Assembly: GCF_000720255.1 (NCBI RefSeq)
Contig: NZ_JOJE01000001.1
Span: 558,001-622,000, forward strand
Reading direction: 5' to 3'
Length of the DNA stretch: 64,000 nt
Source of the DNA: Streptomyces griseus subsp. griseus
GTDB taxonomy: Bacteria; Actinomycetota; Actinomycetes; Streptomycetales; Streptomycetaceae
The notes under the pieces were generated by a model. It saw only the letters and a program-made list of their open reading frames with translations. It was not told where the DNA came from and did no database searches. A program made the position numbers and the translations under genes. Shown here piece after piece: positions 35,601 to 43,339 of this stretch. Numbering within the stretch: position 1 is the stretch's first letter; every line of letters begins with the position of its first letter.

Positions 35601-35951
35601 GCCGTCGGCCAGCGCACGGCTGCCGTCGGTGGCCAGCCGGTCGAAACGGTGCAGGTCGACGTCGTCCGGCGGGGCGGCCAGCCGGTACCCGCCGTCCACC
35701 GACGCCACCGCGTCCGCGCCGAGCGCCCGCCGCAGCCGTCCCACCAGCGCCTGCAGCGCACTCGGCGCGTCGGCGGGCGGGGCGCCGTCCCAGACCTCCT
35801 CCACCAGGAGCCCCGCGGGAACGGTCCGCCCGGCCCGCAGTGCCAGCACGGTCAGCAGGGCACGCAGCCGCGCCCCGCCGACCGCCACGGAGGTGCCGTC
35901 GGTACGGAGTGCCTGGGTGGTGCCGAGGATGCGATAGCGCACGGGGTCCAT
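32631..35951 (-). CDS. SARP/AfsR-like regulator with BTAD, NB-ARC-type NTPase and TPR domains
   Basis: 1106 residues. An OmpR-type winged helix (about 1-90; LRALLTVLALRAGRTVPAGLLVEEVWDG) is followed by the BTAD (93-240), a Pro-rich linker, an AAA/NB-ARC module with Walker A LLGPGGAGKTRLSQEA near 305 and sensor region MILVLDNCEHVVDAA, and a long helical repeat C-terminus. Large SARPs of this plan activate antibiotic or developmental genes. It is convergent with the DrrAB-like exporter. No biosynthetic cluster surrounds it, so the target is unclear. GGAG sits four bases before ATG 35951. Confidence 0.9.
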   Translation of the reverse strand: MDPVRYRILGTTQALRTDGTSVAVGGARLRALLTVLALRAGRTVPAGLLVEEVWDGAPPADAPSALQALVGRLRRALGADAVASVDGGYRLAAPPDDVDLHRFDRLATDGSRALADGDPGKAAVILDDALGLWQGPALADLPDRTAEAARWEARRLDALRARHTAALALGQAEQSLPELTALCDAHPLDEPLQALRLRSLRAAGRTAEALAAYEHVRRLLADRLGSDPGPELRALHGELLSPAEHVPESPGASPAARATAPDLHLTQPPPAPPGNLRARLTSFVGREADIEAIRGDITATRLVTLLGPGGAGKTRLSQEAAETVRDAARDGVWLAELAPVEDPAAVPEAVLTAIGARETVLHGAGAEGMRAAAPDRYDDPVERLVEHCARRRMILVLDNCEHVVDAAARLVEELLARCPELTVLATSREPLGVPGELLRPVEPLPEPIALRLLAERGASAQPGFRVADDPEACAEICRRLDGLPLGIELAAARLRMLTPRQIADRLDDRFRLLTSGSRTVLPRQQTLRAVVDWSWDLLDEDERDVLRRLSVFAGGCDLAAAEAVCGPVALDALGSLVDKSLVVAAPAADGTMRYRLLETVAEYAGERLDEAGQRTPAERAHLTYYRELARTTDPLLRGPRQRTAIARLELEYENVRTALRHAVAARDEQEGLCLVLSLVWYWQMRDLRIEARTWCCEVMALGPDPFGVPVRRAAPVWERCTDVPPPLRGELLQEARRGVHLAHLACMDTELDAWQTPEAQAKLQAIREVYEPGFPQTCRTPGMLWFFAALLTGDIERLRAIIDANIRTCRETPGFEWELGGALQMRANIMANRTDWAGDAARDADESLEIFRRLGDAWGVAESLSARGEAQERRGAYLAAAADYEAAVEQAERLGARAQVAVLRARLGGALLEAGRTERGERLLREVIAEKRHTVNEAMPAARLFLVGWLCMTGRTVEAREHLRLLREEFGIAQFIIFDALILGAEAWLEAVDGRYEECLRFTRRALEKADDALAQAVAPHMPAAYLIIAAIALADADGGSRAADAARCLGAAEALLPPGHVRSRLERETHERAVRRARTMLGDAAYEAAYAEGGGLSFQEAAALV

Positions 35952-36154
35952 TGTCTCCGGTGAGGTCGGGGCGGGTCACGGGGTTCCGGCGGCGCGGCGC
36001 CCTGGCGGTGTGCCGGGGCGACGCGCCGGGCGGCCGGCGACCCGGAACCCTGGCCCACCTTCCCCGGAACCCCTGGCCCACCGCGAGACGTTTTCCCCCT
36101 GCGCCCGGTACGGTCGGGCAGTCCCACCGCGTGTCCGAGAGCTCAGGGAGCCCC

Positions 36155-36955
36155 ATGACCACCGCCCTCACCCGCCGCAGCGACCGGCGGATCAGTCCCG
36201 TCTTCCTCGGGATCCTGGCCGTCACCGCGGTCACGGGCTGGGCCACCTGGACCGGGTTCGCCGAGCAGCCCGGGGTCGCGGTGTTCCTGTTCGTGACGTC
36301 GGCGTGGATCGTCTCGCTCTGCCTCCACGAGTACGCGCACGCCCGCACCGCCCTGCACAGCGGTGACATCTCGGTCGGCGCCAAGGGCTACCTCACGCTG
36401 AACCCCCTGAAGTACACCCACGCCCTGCTCAGCATCGTGCTCCCCGTGATCTTCGTCATCATGGGCGGGATCGGCCTGCCCGGCGGTGCCGTCTTCATCG
36501 AGCGCGGCCGGATCCGGGGCCGCTGGCGGCACAGCCTCATCTCGGCGGCCGGCCCGCTGACGAACGTGCTGTTCGCCGTCGTGTGCACCGCCCCGTTCTG
36601 GCTGGACGCGCTGGACGGCGTCCCGACGGACTTCCGCTACGCCCTCGGCTTCCTGGCGCTGCTGCAGGTCACCGCGGCGCTCCTGAACTTCCTGCCGGTG
36701 CCGGGCCTGGACGGCTACGGCGTGATCGAGCCCTGGCTGTCGTACAACATCAGGCGTCAGGTGGAGCCGTTCGCTCCGTTCGGCCTGCTGTTCGTGTTCG
36801 CGCTGCTGTGGGTGCCGTCGATCAACGCCGTGTTCTTCGACGTGATCGACTCGATCCTGAAGAGCCTCGGAATCAGCGACTTCGACACGTACTGCGGTCA
36901 GGAACTGTTCCGGTTCTGGCAGGGAACGAACGAATACTGCTCGGTCAGCCCGTGA
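36155..36955 (+). CDS. site-2-protease-type M50 membrane metallopeptidase
   Basis: 266 residues, about six membrane segments. HEYAHAR near residue 58 supplies the HExxH zinc motif inside a helix, and NFLPVPGLDGYGVIEP near residue 184 supplies the third ligand Asp, as in the NPxPxLDG-type motif of the family. There are no PDZ or CBS domains, so it is the minimal Rip-like form. The C-terminal tail carries two cysteines. AGGGAG precedes ATG 36155. It overlaps the next convergent gene by 11 bases. Confidence 0.88.
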   Translation: MTTALTRRSDRRISPVFLGILAVTAVTGWATWTGFAEQPGVAVFLFVTSAWIVSLCLHEYAHARTALHSGDISVGAKGYLTLNPLKYTHALLSIVLPVIFVIMGGIGLPGGAVFIERGRIRGRWRHSLISAAGPLTNVLFAVVCTAPFWLDALDGVPTDFRYALGFLALLQVTAALLNFLPVPGLDGYGVIEPWLSYNIRRQVEPFAPFGLLFVFALLWVPSINAVFFDVIDSILKSLGISDFDTYCGQELFRFWQGTNEYCSVSP

Positions 36956-37163
36956 CGGGCCCGTCCCGCCGGGCGTCCTTGCCGCGCTTGACGTAGTACC
37001 AGCACATGTTGGACGACACCCCCGCCAGCAGCACCCACACGACGCCCAGCCAGTTGCCCTGGACGAAGGACACGACAGCCGCGGCGACGGCGAGGGCGCA
37101 GACGACGAAGGCGTAGACGGCGAGTCGCCGGGCCGGGCTGCTGGGTGGGAGCGAGAGGGGCAT
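36945..37163 (-). CDS. small two-helix membrane protein
   Basis: 72 residues from ATG 37163 (AGGAG upstream). Two hydrophobic helices (about 14-34 and 38-57) are followed by a basic tail YVKRGKDARRDG. A longer frame to 37250 lacks support. It has no identifiable family and resembles small membrane hypotheticals common in Streptomyces. Its 3' end overlaps that of the M50 protease gene. Confidence 0.6.
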   Translation of the reverse strand: MPLSLPPSSPARRLAVYAFVVCALAVAAAVVSFVQGNWLGVVWVLLAGVSSNMCWYYVKRGKDARRDGPVTG

Positions 37164-37278
37164 GGGGCTTGGGCTCCTGTCGGGGACATGGCGGCGGGAC
37201 ACGGGGGGCAGGACGCGGGGGACACTGCTGATGCCACCAGTGTCCCCCACCGACTGACAGGCCCGCTCACAGGCCCGC

Positions 37279-38004
37279 TCACACGTCGGTGACGCGCAGC
37301 CCCGCGTGCGCCTTGTAGCGCCGGTTCACGGAGATCAGGTTCGCGACCAGCGACTCCACCTGGTGGGCGTTGCGCAGCCGCCCCGCGAAGACGCCGCGCA
37401 TGCCGGGGATACGGCCGGCCAGGGCCTGCACGATCTCCACGTCGGCGCGCTCCTCGCCCAGCACCATCACGTCGGTGTCGATCTCCTCGATCTCCGGGTC
37501 CTGGAGCAGCACTGCCGACAGGTGGTGGAAGGCGGCGGCCACCCGGGAGTCGGGCAGCAGGGCGGCGGCCTGCTCGGCGGCGCTGCCCTCCTCCGGCTTC
37601 AGCGCGTAGGCGCCCTTCTTGTCGAAGCCGAGCGGGTTGACGCAGTCGACGACGAGCTTGCCCGTGAGCTCCTCGCGCAGGGACTCCAGGGTCTTGCCGT
37701 GGCCGTCCCAGGGCACGGCGACGATCACGATGTCGCTGCGGCGGGCGGTCTCGGCGTTGTCGGCGCCCTCGACGCCGTGCCCGAGCTCCTCGGCGGCGGC
37801 CCGGGCGCGGTCGGCGGCCCGCGAACCGATGATCACCTTCTGTCCGGCCCTGGCCAGCCGGTAGGCGAGGCCTTTGCCCTGCGGCCCGGTCCCGCCGAGC
37901 ACGCCGACGACCAGCCCGGAGACGTCGGGGAGGTCCCAGGGGTCCTTCGCGGGGGCCTTCGCCGGGGTGCCGGTGGGCTGCTGTGCACTGTCGGTAGAGG
38001 TCAT
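37279..38004 (-). CDS. npdG: NADPH-dependent F420 reductase
   Basis: Transfers hydride between NADPH and coenzyme F420, supplying F420H2 to deazaflavin enzymes. 241 residues. After a 28-residue Thr/Pro/Lys-rich lead, the NADP-binding Rossmann motif GVLGGTGPQGKGLAYRLA appears, with IIGSR specifying the phosphate. IVIVAVPWDGHGKTL, VVDCVNPLGFDKKGAYA and the C-terminal GRLRNAHQVESLVANLISVNRRYK match the family. ATG 38004. Located alone between unrelated genes. Confidence 0.93.
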   Translation of the reverse strand: MTSTDSAQQPTGTPAKAPAKDPWDLPDVSGLVVGVLGGTGPQGKGLAYRLARAGQKVIIGSRAADRARAAAEELGHGVEGADNAETARRSDIVIVAVPWDGHGKTLESLREELTGKLVVDCVNPLGFDKKGAYALKPEEGSAAEQAAALLPDSRVAAAFHHLSAVLLQDPEIEEIDTDVMVLGEERADVEIVQALAGRIPGMRGVFAGRLRNAHQVESLVANLISVNRRYKAHAGLRVTDV

Positions 38005-38141
38005 GGCCCGACTTTACGTGCGGACCCGCGCGGCCCTCCGCTCAGGTGAGATCTGGAGCAAGGGCCGCCCCCTCCCCACTGTGGGCGAATTCACGGTGAA
38101 CGCGAGGTGGACGCGGGCCGGCTGCGGCAGTATGCGGGCAC

Positions 38142-38735
38142 ATGGACGCCGTACGAGTCGCTTTGCTGCGTGAGGTGCTCGCCGGGACGGAGTGGCTGGG
38201 GGCCACCCGGAGGTTCGCGGGGGTGCTGCGGGGGTCCGTGGTGTCCCACGGGGGCGGCCTGCTGCTCGTGGGCACGCCCGCGTACGAGCCTTGGCATCTG
38301 GCGGCGCATCTGACGGACGAGGCCGCGTGGTCGGGTACGCCGGAGCTGGCGCCCACCCTCGTACGCCATGACGCCCGCCCCTCCGACCCGGCGCACCTCG
38401 CCGTCGGGCCCGGGCGGATCGAGGCGGCCCGCCGAGGGGAGACCCTGCTGGTGGTGGCCCCGAACGGTCCCGCCGCTCCCCTGCTGGAACGAGTCCACGA
38501 CGCCCGCCGCGCCGGCGTGACGGTACTGGCACTGGGCCCCCACGAGCAGGATTTGGCCGGCATGGCCCACGAGACCCTCTCGGTACCGGAGGGGGCGGAG
38601 CTGGACCTCGACACCGTCCAGCACCTGGTCAGCGCGGCAGCCGGCGAGAACGCCCGGCCCCCCGCCCGGGGCTTCCGCGACCGTCTGTCCCGCCTGGCCG
38701 ACCTTCTGACGGCTCCACCACCGGCCCGCTGGTGA
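38142..38735 (+). CDS. conserved hypothetical protein with SIS-like fold features
   Basis: 197 residues. The centre reads ETLLVVAPNGPAAPLLERVHDARRAGVTVLALG and MAHETLSVPEG, the arrangement of a sugar-isomerase (SIS) domain, though the canonical Ser/Thr loop is weak. Relatives are annotated as hypothetical in Streptomyces. It could be a sugar-phosphate binding regulator; that is inference. No ribosome-binding site is evident before ATG 38142 and a TATGCG lies just upstream, so it may be leaderless. Confidence 0.7.
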   Translation: MDAVRVALLREVLAGTEWLGATRRFAGVLRGSVVSHGGGLLLVGTPAYEPWHLAAHLTDEAAWSGTPELAPTLVRHDARPSDPAHLAVGPGRIEAARRGETLLVVAPNGPAAPLLERVHDARRAGVTVLALGPHEQDLAGMAHETLSVPEGAELDLDTVQHLVSAAAGENARPPARGFRDRLSRLADLLTAPPPARW

Positions 38736-38780
38736 AAAAGCGGTTGCCCCACATCCACCCTCCGCCGAGCATGACCCCTC

Positions 38781-40136
38781 GTGACCGACGAGCCCCCCAC
38801 ACCCCCGGCCTCTCCGGCGGCCCCCTCAGGACTGCGCGCCCTGCTCCCCGACCTCGCCCCCTGGCGCGCCTCCGCCGACTTCCGGCGGCTCTGGGTGGCC
38901 GGCGTGATCACGAACTTCGGCAGTTTCCTTACGTTCGTCGCCCTGCCCGTCCAGATCAAGGAGCTCACCGGCTCCGCCGCCGCGGTGGGCGCGATCGGCG
39001 CGGTGGAGCTCATCCCGCTGATCGTGTTCGGGCTCTACGGCGGCGCGCTCGCGGACGCCTGGGACAAGCGGAAGCTGATCCTGTGGACGGAGGCCGGGCA
39101 GGGCCTGCTCGCCCTGGCCCTGCTGGTCAACGCGCTCGCCCCGCACCCCGCCGTCTGGCTGCTGTACGTCGTCGCCGCCGTCTCCTCCGCGCTGGCCTCG
39201 GTGCAGCGCCCCGCGCTCGACTCGCTGATGCCGAGGATCGTGGCCCACGAGCACCTGCCCGCGGCGGCCTCGCTGAACGCGCTGCGCTGGCAGGTCGGCG
39301 GCGTCGCGGGCCCCGCGCTCGCGGGTGTGGTCGTCGCCTACGCGGGACTGGGCTGGGCGTACGCCGCGGATCTCCTCACCTTCGTCGTCTCCGTCGCGAT
39401 CGGCGTCGGCCTCGCCGCCTCCCCCGCCTCCCACGAGGCCGCGAAGCCGTCCCTGAAGTCCATCGTGGAGGGCGCCCGGTACGCCTGGAGCCGCAAGGAG
39501 CTCCTCGGGACGTACGTCATCGACATCGCGGCGATGCTCTTCGCCATGCCGCTCGCCGTGCTGCCGTTCCTCGCGGACGAGTTGGACGCCGAGTGGTCGC
39601 TCGGCCTGATGTACGCGTCGGTCCCGGCCGGCGCGCTGCTGGTGAGCCTGACCAGCGGCTGGACCTCGCGGGTGCACCGGCACGGGCGGATCGTGGTCGT
39701 CTCGGCGGCACTGTGGGGGCTGGCCATCACCGCCGCCGGTGTCTCGGGGAACGTCTGGCTGGTGCTGCTGTTCCTCGTCCTGGGCGGCGGCTTCGACATG
39801 GTCAGCGGCATCTTCCGCGGGGCCATGTGGAACCAGACGATCCCGGACGAGCTGCGCGGCCGGCTCGCCGGGATCGAGCTGCTGTCCTACTCGGTCGGGC
39901 CGCAGCTCGGCCAGGTCTGGGTGGGCGGTATGGCGGCTTGGCGGGGCGTGCGGACGTCCGTGTGGTCGGGCGGGCTGCTGTGCGTGGGCGCGGTGGGGCT
40001 GCTCGCGCTGTGCCTGCCGAAGCTGATGACGTACGACGTCCGCACGAACGAGCACGCGGTCCGGTTGCGGGCACAGCGCGAGGCGGCCACGTCGGCCACC
40101 CCGGCCACTCCCGCTTCCCCCGCTTCTCCCGCGTGA
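38781..40136 (+). CDS. MFS transporter, EntS/DHA3-like
   Basis: 451 residues from GTG 38781, twelve helices. The N-terminal LAPWRASADFRRLWVAGVITNFGSF and conserved loop YGGALADAWDKRKLILWTEAG are typical of DHA3/enterobactin-exporter-like MFS proteins, as is ALNALRWQVGGVAGPALAG in helix 5. The C-terminal tail carries the repeats ATPATPASPASPA. The substrate is unknown. The stop codon is directly adjacent to the stop of the next, convergent gene. Confidence 0.87.
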   Translation: MTDEPPTPPASPAAPSGLRALLPDLAPWRASADFRRLWVAGVITNFGSFLTFVALPVQIKELTGSAAAVGAIGAVELIPLIVFGLYGGALADAWDKRKLILWTEAGQGLLALALLVNALAPHPAVWLLYVVAAVSSALASVQRPALDSLMPRIVAHEHLPAAASLNALRWQVGGVAGPALAGVVVAYAGLGWAYAADLLTFVVSVAIGVGLAASPASHEAAKPSLKSIVEGARYAWSRKELLGTYVIDIAAMLFAMPLAVLPFLADELDAEWSLGLMYASVPAGALLVSLTSGWTSRVHRHGRIVVVSAALWGLAITAAGVSGNVWLVLLFLVLGGGFDMVSGIFRGAMWNQTIPDELRGRLAGIELLSYSVGPQLGQVWVGGMAAWRGVRTSVWSGGLLCVGAVGLLALCLPKLMTYDVRTNEHAVRLRAQREAATSATPATPASPASPA

Positions 40137-40367
40137 TCAGTCCCCGCGCTGCTCTCCCGCCGGGGCGTCGTGCCACTTGGGGTCGTTCTCCCACTGCAGG
40201 TTGCGCTCGCGGGCGCTCTCCATCGCGTGCTCGGCCTCCTGGCGGGACGCGTAGGGGCCGAAGCGGTCCTTGGCGGGGCACTCCGGCCCCTCCTCCACCT
40301 TCTTGTGCTCCAGGCAGTAGTACCACTCGCCCGGCTTTCCGACCGTCCGCTTCTTGAACAGGGGCAT
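40137..40367 (-). CDS. small conserved actinobacterial protein
   Basis: 76 residues from ATG 40367 (AGAGGAG upstream); the longer frame reaching into map has no support. It reads [25 protein letters not shown], with two cysteines and a His that could hold a metal, then a helix rich in Glu and Arg and an acidic tail. This is a widely conserved Streptomyces small protein of unknown function, divergent from map with 58 bases between. Confidence 0.8.
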   Translation of the reverse strand: MPLFKKRTVGKPGEWYYCLEHKKVEEGPECPAKDRFGPYASRQEAEHAMESARERNLQWENDPKWHDAPAGEQRGD

Positions 40368-40412
40368 GACCGGCTCCTCTCGCCTCCGACATGTTCCCTC
40401 ATACCCGCTGGA

Positions 40413-40418
40413 TAGACT
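40413..40418 (+). promoter_or_regulatory. -10 hexamer TAGACT of a leaderless map transcript
   Basis: TAGACT is followed by seven bases and then ATG 40426; no Shine-Dalgarno sequence fits. The spacing is identical to nadE. Confidence 0.5.
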
Positions 40419-40425
40419 CGCTGGC

Positions 40426-41283
40426 ATGTCTGGCCAGTCGCTGCTCGTTCCAGGGGAGCTGTCCCCCATCCGTTCCGTGCCCGGAAACATCCGCCGGCCC
40501 GAGTACGTCGGCAAGCCCGCGCCGACGCCGTACACCGGTCCGGAGGTGCAGACCCCCGAGACGGTCGAGGCGATGCGGGTCGCCGGCCGGATCGCCGCAC
40601 AGGCGATGGCCGAGGCCGCGAAGCTCATCGCGCCGGGCGTCACCACCGACGAACTGGACGAGGTGGCGCACGAGTTCATGTGCGACCACGGCGCCTATCC
40701 GTCGACGCTGGGCTACCGCGGCTTCCCGAAGTCGCTGTGCACCTCGCTCAACGAGGTCATCTGCCACGGCATCCCGGACTCCACGGTGCTGCGCGACGGC
40801 GACATCATCAACCTGGACGTGACGGCGTACATCGGCGGGGTGCACGGCGACAACAACGCCACGTACCTCGTGGGTGACGTCGACGAGGAGTCGCGGCTGC
40901 TGGTGGAGCGGACCCGGGAGTCGCTCGACCGGGCGATCAAGGCGGTCAAGCCGGGTCGGCAGATCAACATCATCGGCCGGGTCATCGAGTCGTACGCCAA
41001 GCGCTTCGGCTACGGCGTGGTGCGGGACTTCACCGGCCACGGCATCAACTCGTCGTTCCACTCCGGCCTGATCATCCCGCACTACGACAGCCCGCACGCG
41101 ACGACGGTCATCCAGCCGGGGATGACGTTCACGATCGAGCCGATGCTGACGCTGGGGACGCACGAGTACGACATGTGGGACGACGGCTGGACGGTCGTCA
41201 CCAAGGACCGCAAGCGCACGGCCCAGTTCGAACACACGCTGGTGGTAACGGAGACGGGCGCGGAGATCCTCACACTGCCGTAG
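40426..41283 (+). CDS. map: type I methionine aminopeptidase
   Basis: Removes N-terminal Met from new proteins. 285 residues, with an approximately 40-residue N-terminal extension containing PXXP elements ([13 protein letters not shown]), as in the longer actinobacterial isoform. All five metal ligands are visible: Asp in [10 protein letters not shown], Asp in [12 protein letters not shown], His in [11 protein letters not shown], Glu in TFTIEPML and Glu in [13 protein letters not shown] 40426 is chosen from the TAGACT-N7 context; a start at 40354 would cross the divergent small gene. Confidence 0.95.
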   Translation: MSGQSLLVPGELSPIRSVPGNIRRPEYVGKPAPTPYTGPEVQTPETVEAMRVAGRIAAQAMAEAAKLIAPGVTTDELDEVAHEFMCDHGAYPSTLGYRGFPKSLCTSLNEVICHGIPDSTVLRDGDIINLDVTAYIGGVHGDNNATYLVGDVDEESRLLVERTRESLDRAIKAVKPGRQINIIGRVIESYAKRFGYGVVRDFTGHGINSSFHSGLIIPHYDSPHATTVIQPGMTFTIEPMLTLGTHEYDMWDDGWTVVTKDRKRTAQFEHTLVVTETGAEILTLP

Positions 41284-41300
41284 GTCTCTTGCCAACCGGC

Positions 41301-41945
41301 CTACCGTTCGAGGAAGACGCGCCCGCCGATCTCCACCCAGCCGTAGGGCTGCGGCGCGGTGAGGATCTGCGATCCGGCCCCCTGCGTGATGTTGAGGGCC
41401 CGCCCGAGCTGCTCCGTCAGCAGCATGGCGGCCGCCCCCGTCGCCTCGTCCTCGTCGATGCCGTCGCCACGGCCGGGGAAGGCGCGGGCGCGGATCCGGC
41501 CGGCGGGTTCGTCCTCCCAGGCCCAGGCGTAGACCCACTCGCCGGGCGGGGGGACGGCCAGGTCGTCGACCTCGGCGGCGGTGGCGTACTGGCGCAGGGT
41601 GCGCGGTGGGGCCCACTCCGCGCGGGCCTCGATCCAGCTGAACTCACCGTCCTGCCGGGCGCCCACGACACCGGCCGGGGTGACCAGTTCGGGCACGTCG
41701 AGCAGCCAGGCCGCACCGACGCAGGGGTATCCGGCGAAGGGCAGGCGCAGGCCGGGGGTGTAGATGTCGACGATCCCGCGCTCGGGGTCGTCGACGAACA
41801 CCGTCTCGCTGAAGCCGAGTTTGGCCGCCAGCGCCTGCCGCTCGCCCCGCTCCGGCACCGTCGACCCCTCACGGACAACGCCCAGTTCGTTGCCGTAGCC
41901 GCCGTTCGGCGCGCAGAAGACGCGGAGCACGTCGTAGTCAGTCAC
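41301..41945 (-). CDS. PhzF-family isomerase-like protein
   Basis: 214 residues from GTG 41945. VLRVFCAPNGGYGNELGVV and ALAAKLGFSETVFVDDP are the PhzF N-terminal signature, and the second half has DEDEATGAAAMLLTEQLGR. The catalytic Glu of PhzF corresponds to the ETVF segment. At about 75% of usual length it may lack peripheral elements. The substrate is unknown. It is divergent from efeO; the 221-base spacer carries the iron box. The start has no clear ribosome-binding site. Confidence 0.82.
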   Translation of the reverse strand: MTDYDVLRVFCAPNGGYGNELGVVREGSTVPERGERQALAAKLGFSETVFVDDPERGIVDIYTPGLRLPFAGYPCVGAAWLLDVPELVTPAGVVGARQDGEFSWIEARAEWAPPRTLRQYATAAEVDDLAVPPPGEWVYAWAWEDEPAGRIRARAFPGRGDGIDEDEATGAAAMLLTEQLGRALNITQGAGSQILTAPQPYGWVEIGGRVFLER

Positions 41946-42081
41946 CCGCGCATTGAAACACTACCCGCGATCTTTGAACTTCCTTTGACCTTCCCATGGG
42001 ATTCGATTTACCCCTGCGTGATCATCTCGCGCTCTTACAGCGTCTATGAGAGGTGAATCACGGCACGCGGGGGTATCGGGC

Positions 42082-42118
42082 AGGTAAGCCTCAGATAAGT
42101 TAGGCGAGCCTCACCAAC
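42082..42118 (+). promoter_or_regulatory. DmdR1/IdeR-type iron box before efeO
   Basis: AGGTAAGCCTCAG followed by AAGTTAGGCGAGCCTCACC gives two overlapping approximations of the actinobacterial iron box TTAGGTTAGGCTCACCTAA. AGGC-GA-GCCT forms the core dyad. It lies 49-85 bases upstream of the efeO start, so iron-replete repression by a DtxR-family regulator is expected. Confidence 0.75.
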
Positions 42119-42166
42119 CTTCGTGAGCTCTGTCACGACCTTTTTGAGCCAGCCGCTGGGAGCCAC

Positions 42167-43318
42167 ATGCGTGCCGTCAGACTGTCCGTCGTCACCGCCG
42201 CCGCCACCGCGGCGGCCCTGACCGCCGTCACGGGCTGCGCCGATAAGAGCAGCGCGAAGGACGGCGACCACGTGATCAACGTGACCGCCACCGACGACAA
42301 GTGCGAGACGTCGAAGAAGGAAGTGCCCGCCGGGCACATAGAGCTCAGCATCGAGAACAAGGGCTCCAAGGTCACCGAGGTCTACGTCCTCTTCCCGGAC
42401 GACCGTGTCGTCACCGAGCGCGAGAACATCGGCGCCGGCACCAAGCAGCGCGTCACCGCCGAGGTGAAGGCCGGCGAGTACCGGATCGCCTGCAAGCCGG
42501 GCATGAAGGGCGACGGCATCCGCCGGACCCTCACGGTCACCGGCGGCAAGGCGGCCAAGCGCGATCCCCGACTGGACAAGGCCGTCGCCGCCTACCGCAC
42601 CTACGTGCAGGCCCAGGCCGACGAGACGCTGCCGCTGGCCGAAACCTTCGCCAAGGCGGTCAAGGACGGCGACATCGAGGCCGCCAAGAAGGCCTACGCC
42701 CCCTCCCGCATCGGCTGGGAGCGCACCGAGCCCGTCGCGGAGTCCTTCGGCGACATCGACCCCAAGGTCGACGTCCGCGAGGACGGCCTGGAGGACGGCC
42801 AGGACCCGGCGAAGGACTGGACCGGCTGGCACCGCCTGGAAAAGGCCCTCTGGCAGGACAAGAAGATCGGCGACCGTGAGAAGCAGCTCGCCGGCCGGCT
42901 GATCACCGACCTCAAGGACTGGCAGGAGAGGGTCGGCAAGGCCGACATCACCCCCACCTCCATGGCCAACGGCGCAAAGGAACTGCTCGACGAAGTCGCC
43001 ACCGGCAAGGTCACCGGCGAGGAGGAGCGCTACTCGCACACCGACCTGGTCGACTTCAAGGCCAACGTCGAGGGCGCGCAGAAGTCGTACGAGCTACTCA
43101 AGCCGGTCGCGCAGGAGAACGACAAGACGCTGACCACCGAGCTGGACAAGCAGTTCGGCGCGCTGAACACGCTGCTCGACAAGTACCGCGCGGACAAGGG
43201 GTCGTACGACTTCGTCTCGTACGACAAGGTCGGCGACGCCGACCAGAAGGAGCTGTCGGACGCGGTCAACGCCCTCGCGGAGCCGCTGTCCAAGCTCGCC
43301 GCCGCCGTTGCGAAGTGA
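42167..43318 (+). CDS. efeO: EfeO iron-binding lipoprotein (cupredoxin plus M75 domains)
   Basis: Extracytoplasmic component of the EfeUOB ferrous/ferric iron importer. 383 residues. Lipoprotein signal ends at AVTGC (Cys24). A cupredoxin-like domain (35-130) with CETSKKEVPAG and RIACKPGM is followed by an imelysin/M75 domain (140-383), where GWHRLEKALW holds the HxxE metal motif. GGGAG precedes ATG. First gene of the operon, behind the iron box. Confidence 0.95.
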   Translation: MRAVRLSVVTAAATAAALTAVTGCADKSSAKDGDHVINVTATDDKCETSKKEVPAGHIELSIENKGSKVTEVYVLFPDDRVVTERENIGAGTKQRVTAEVKAGEYRIACKPGMKGDGIRRTLTVTGGKAAKRDPRLDKAVAAYRTYVQAQADETLPLAETFAKAVKDGDIEAAKKAYAPSRIGWERTEPVAESFGDIDPKVDVREDGLEDGQDPAKDWTGWHRLEKALWQDKKIGDREKQLAGRLITDLKDWQERVGKADITPTSMANGAKELLDEVATGKVTGEEERYSHTDLVDFKANVEGAQKSYELLKPVAQENDKTLTTELDKQFGALNTLLDKYRADKGSYDFVSYDKVGDADQKELSDAVNALAEPLSKLAAAVAK

Positions 43319-43339
43319 AAGTGAGGTAGGGACTCGACC

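Noticed and set aside
32769..35963. Open frame of over 1000 codons on the plus strand
   Set aside because: It mirrors the SARP gene codon by codon. The product is low in complexity, and the minus strand shows clear domains.
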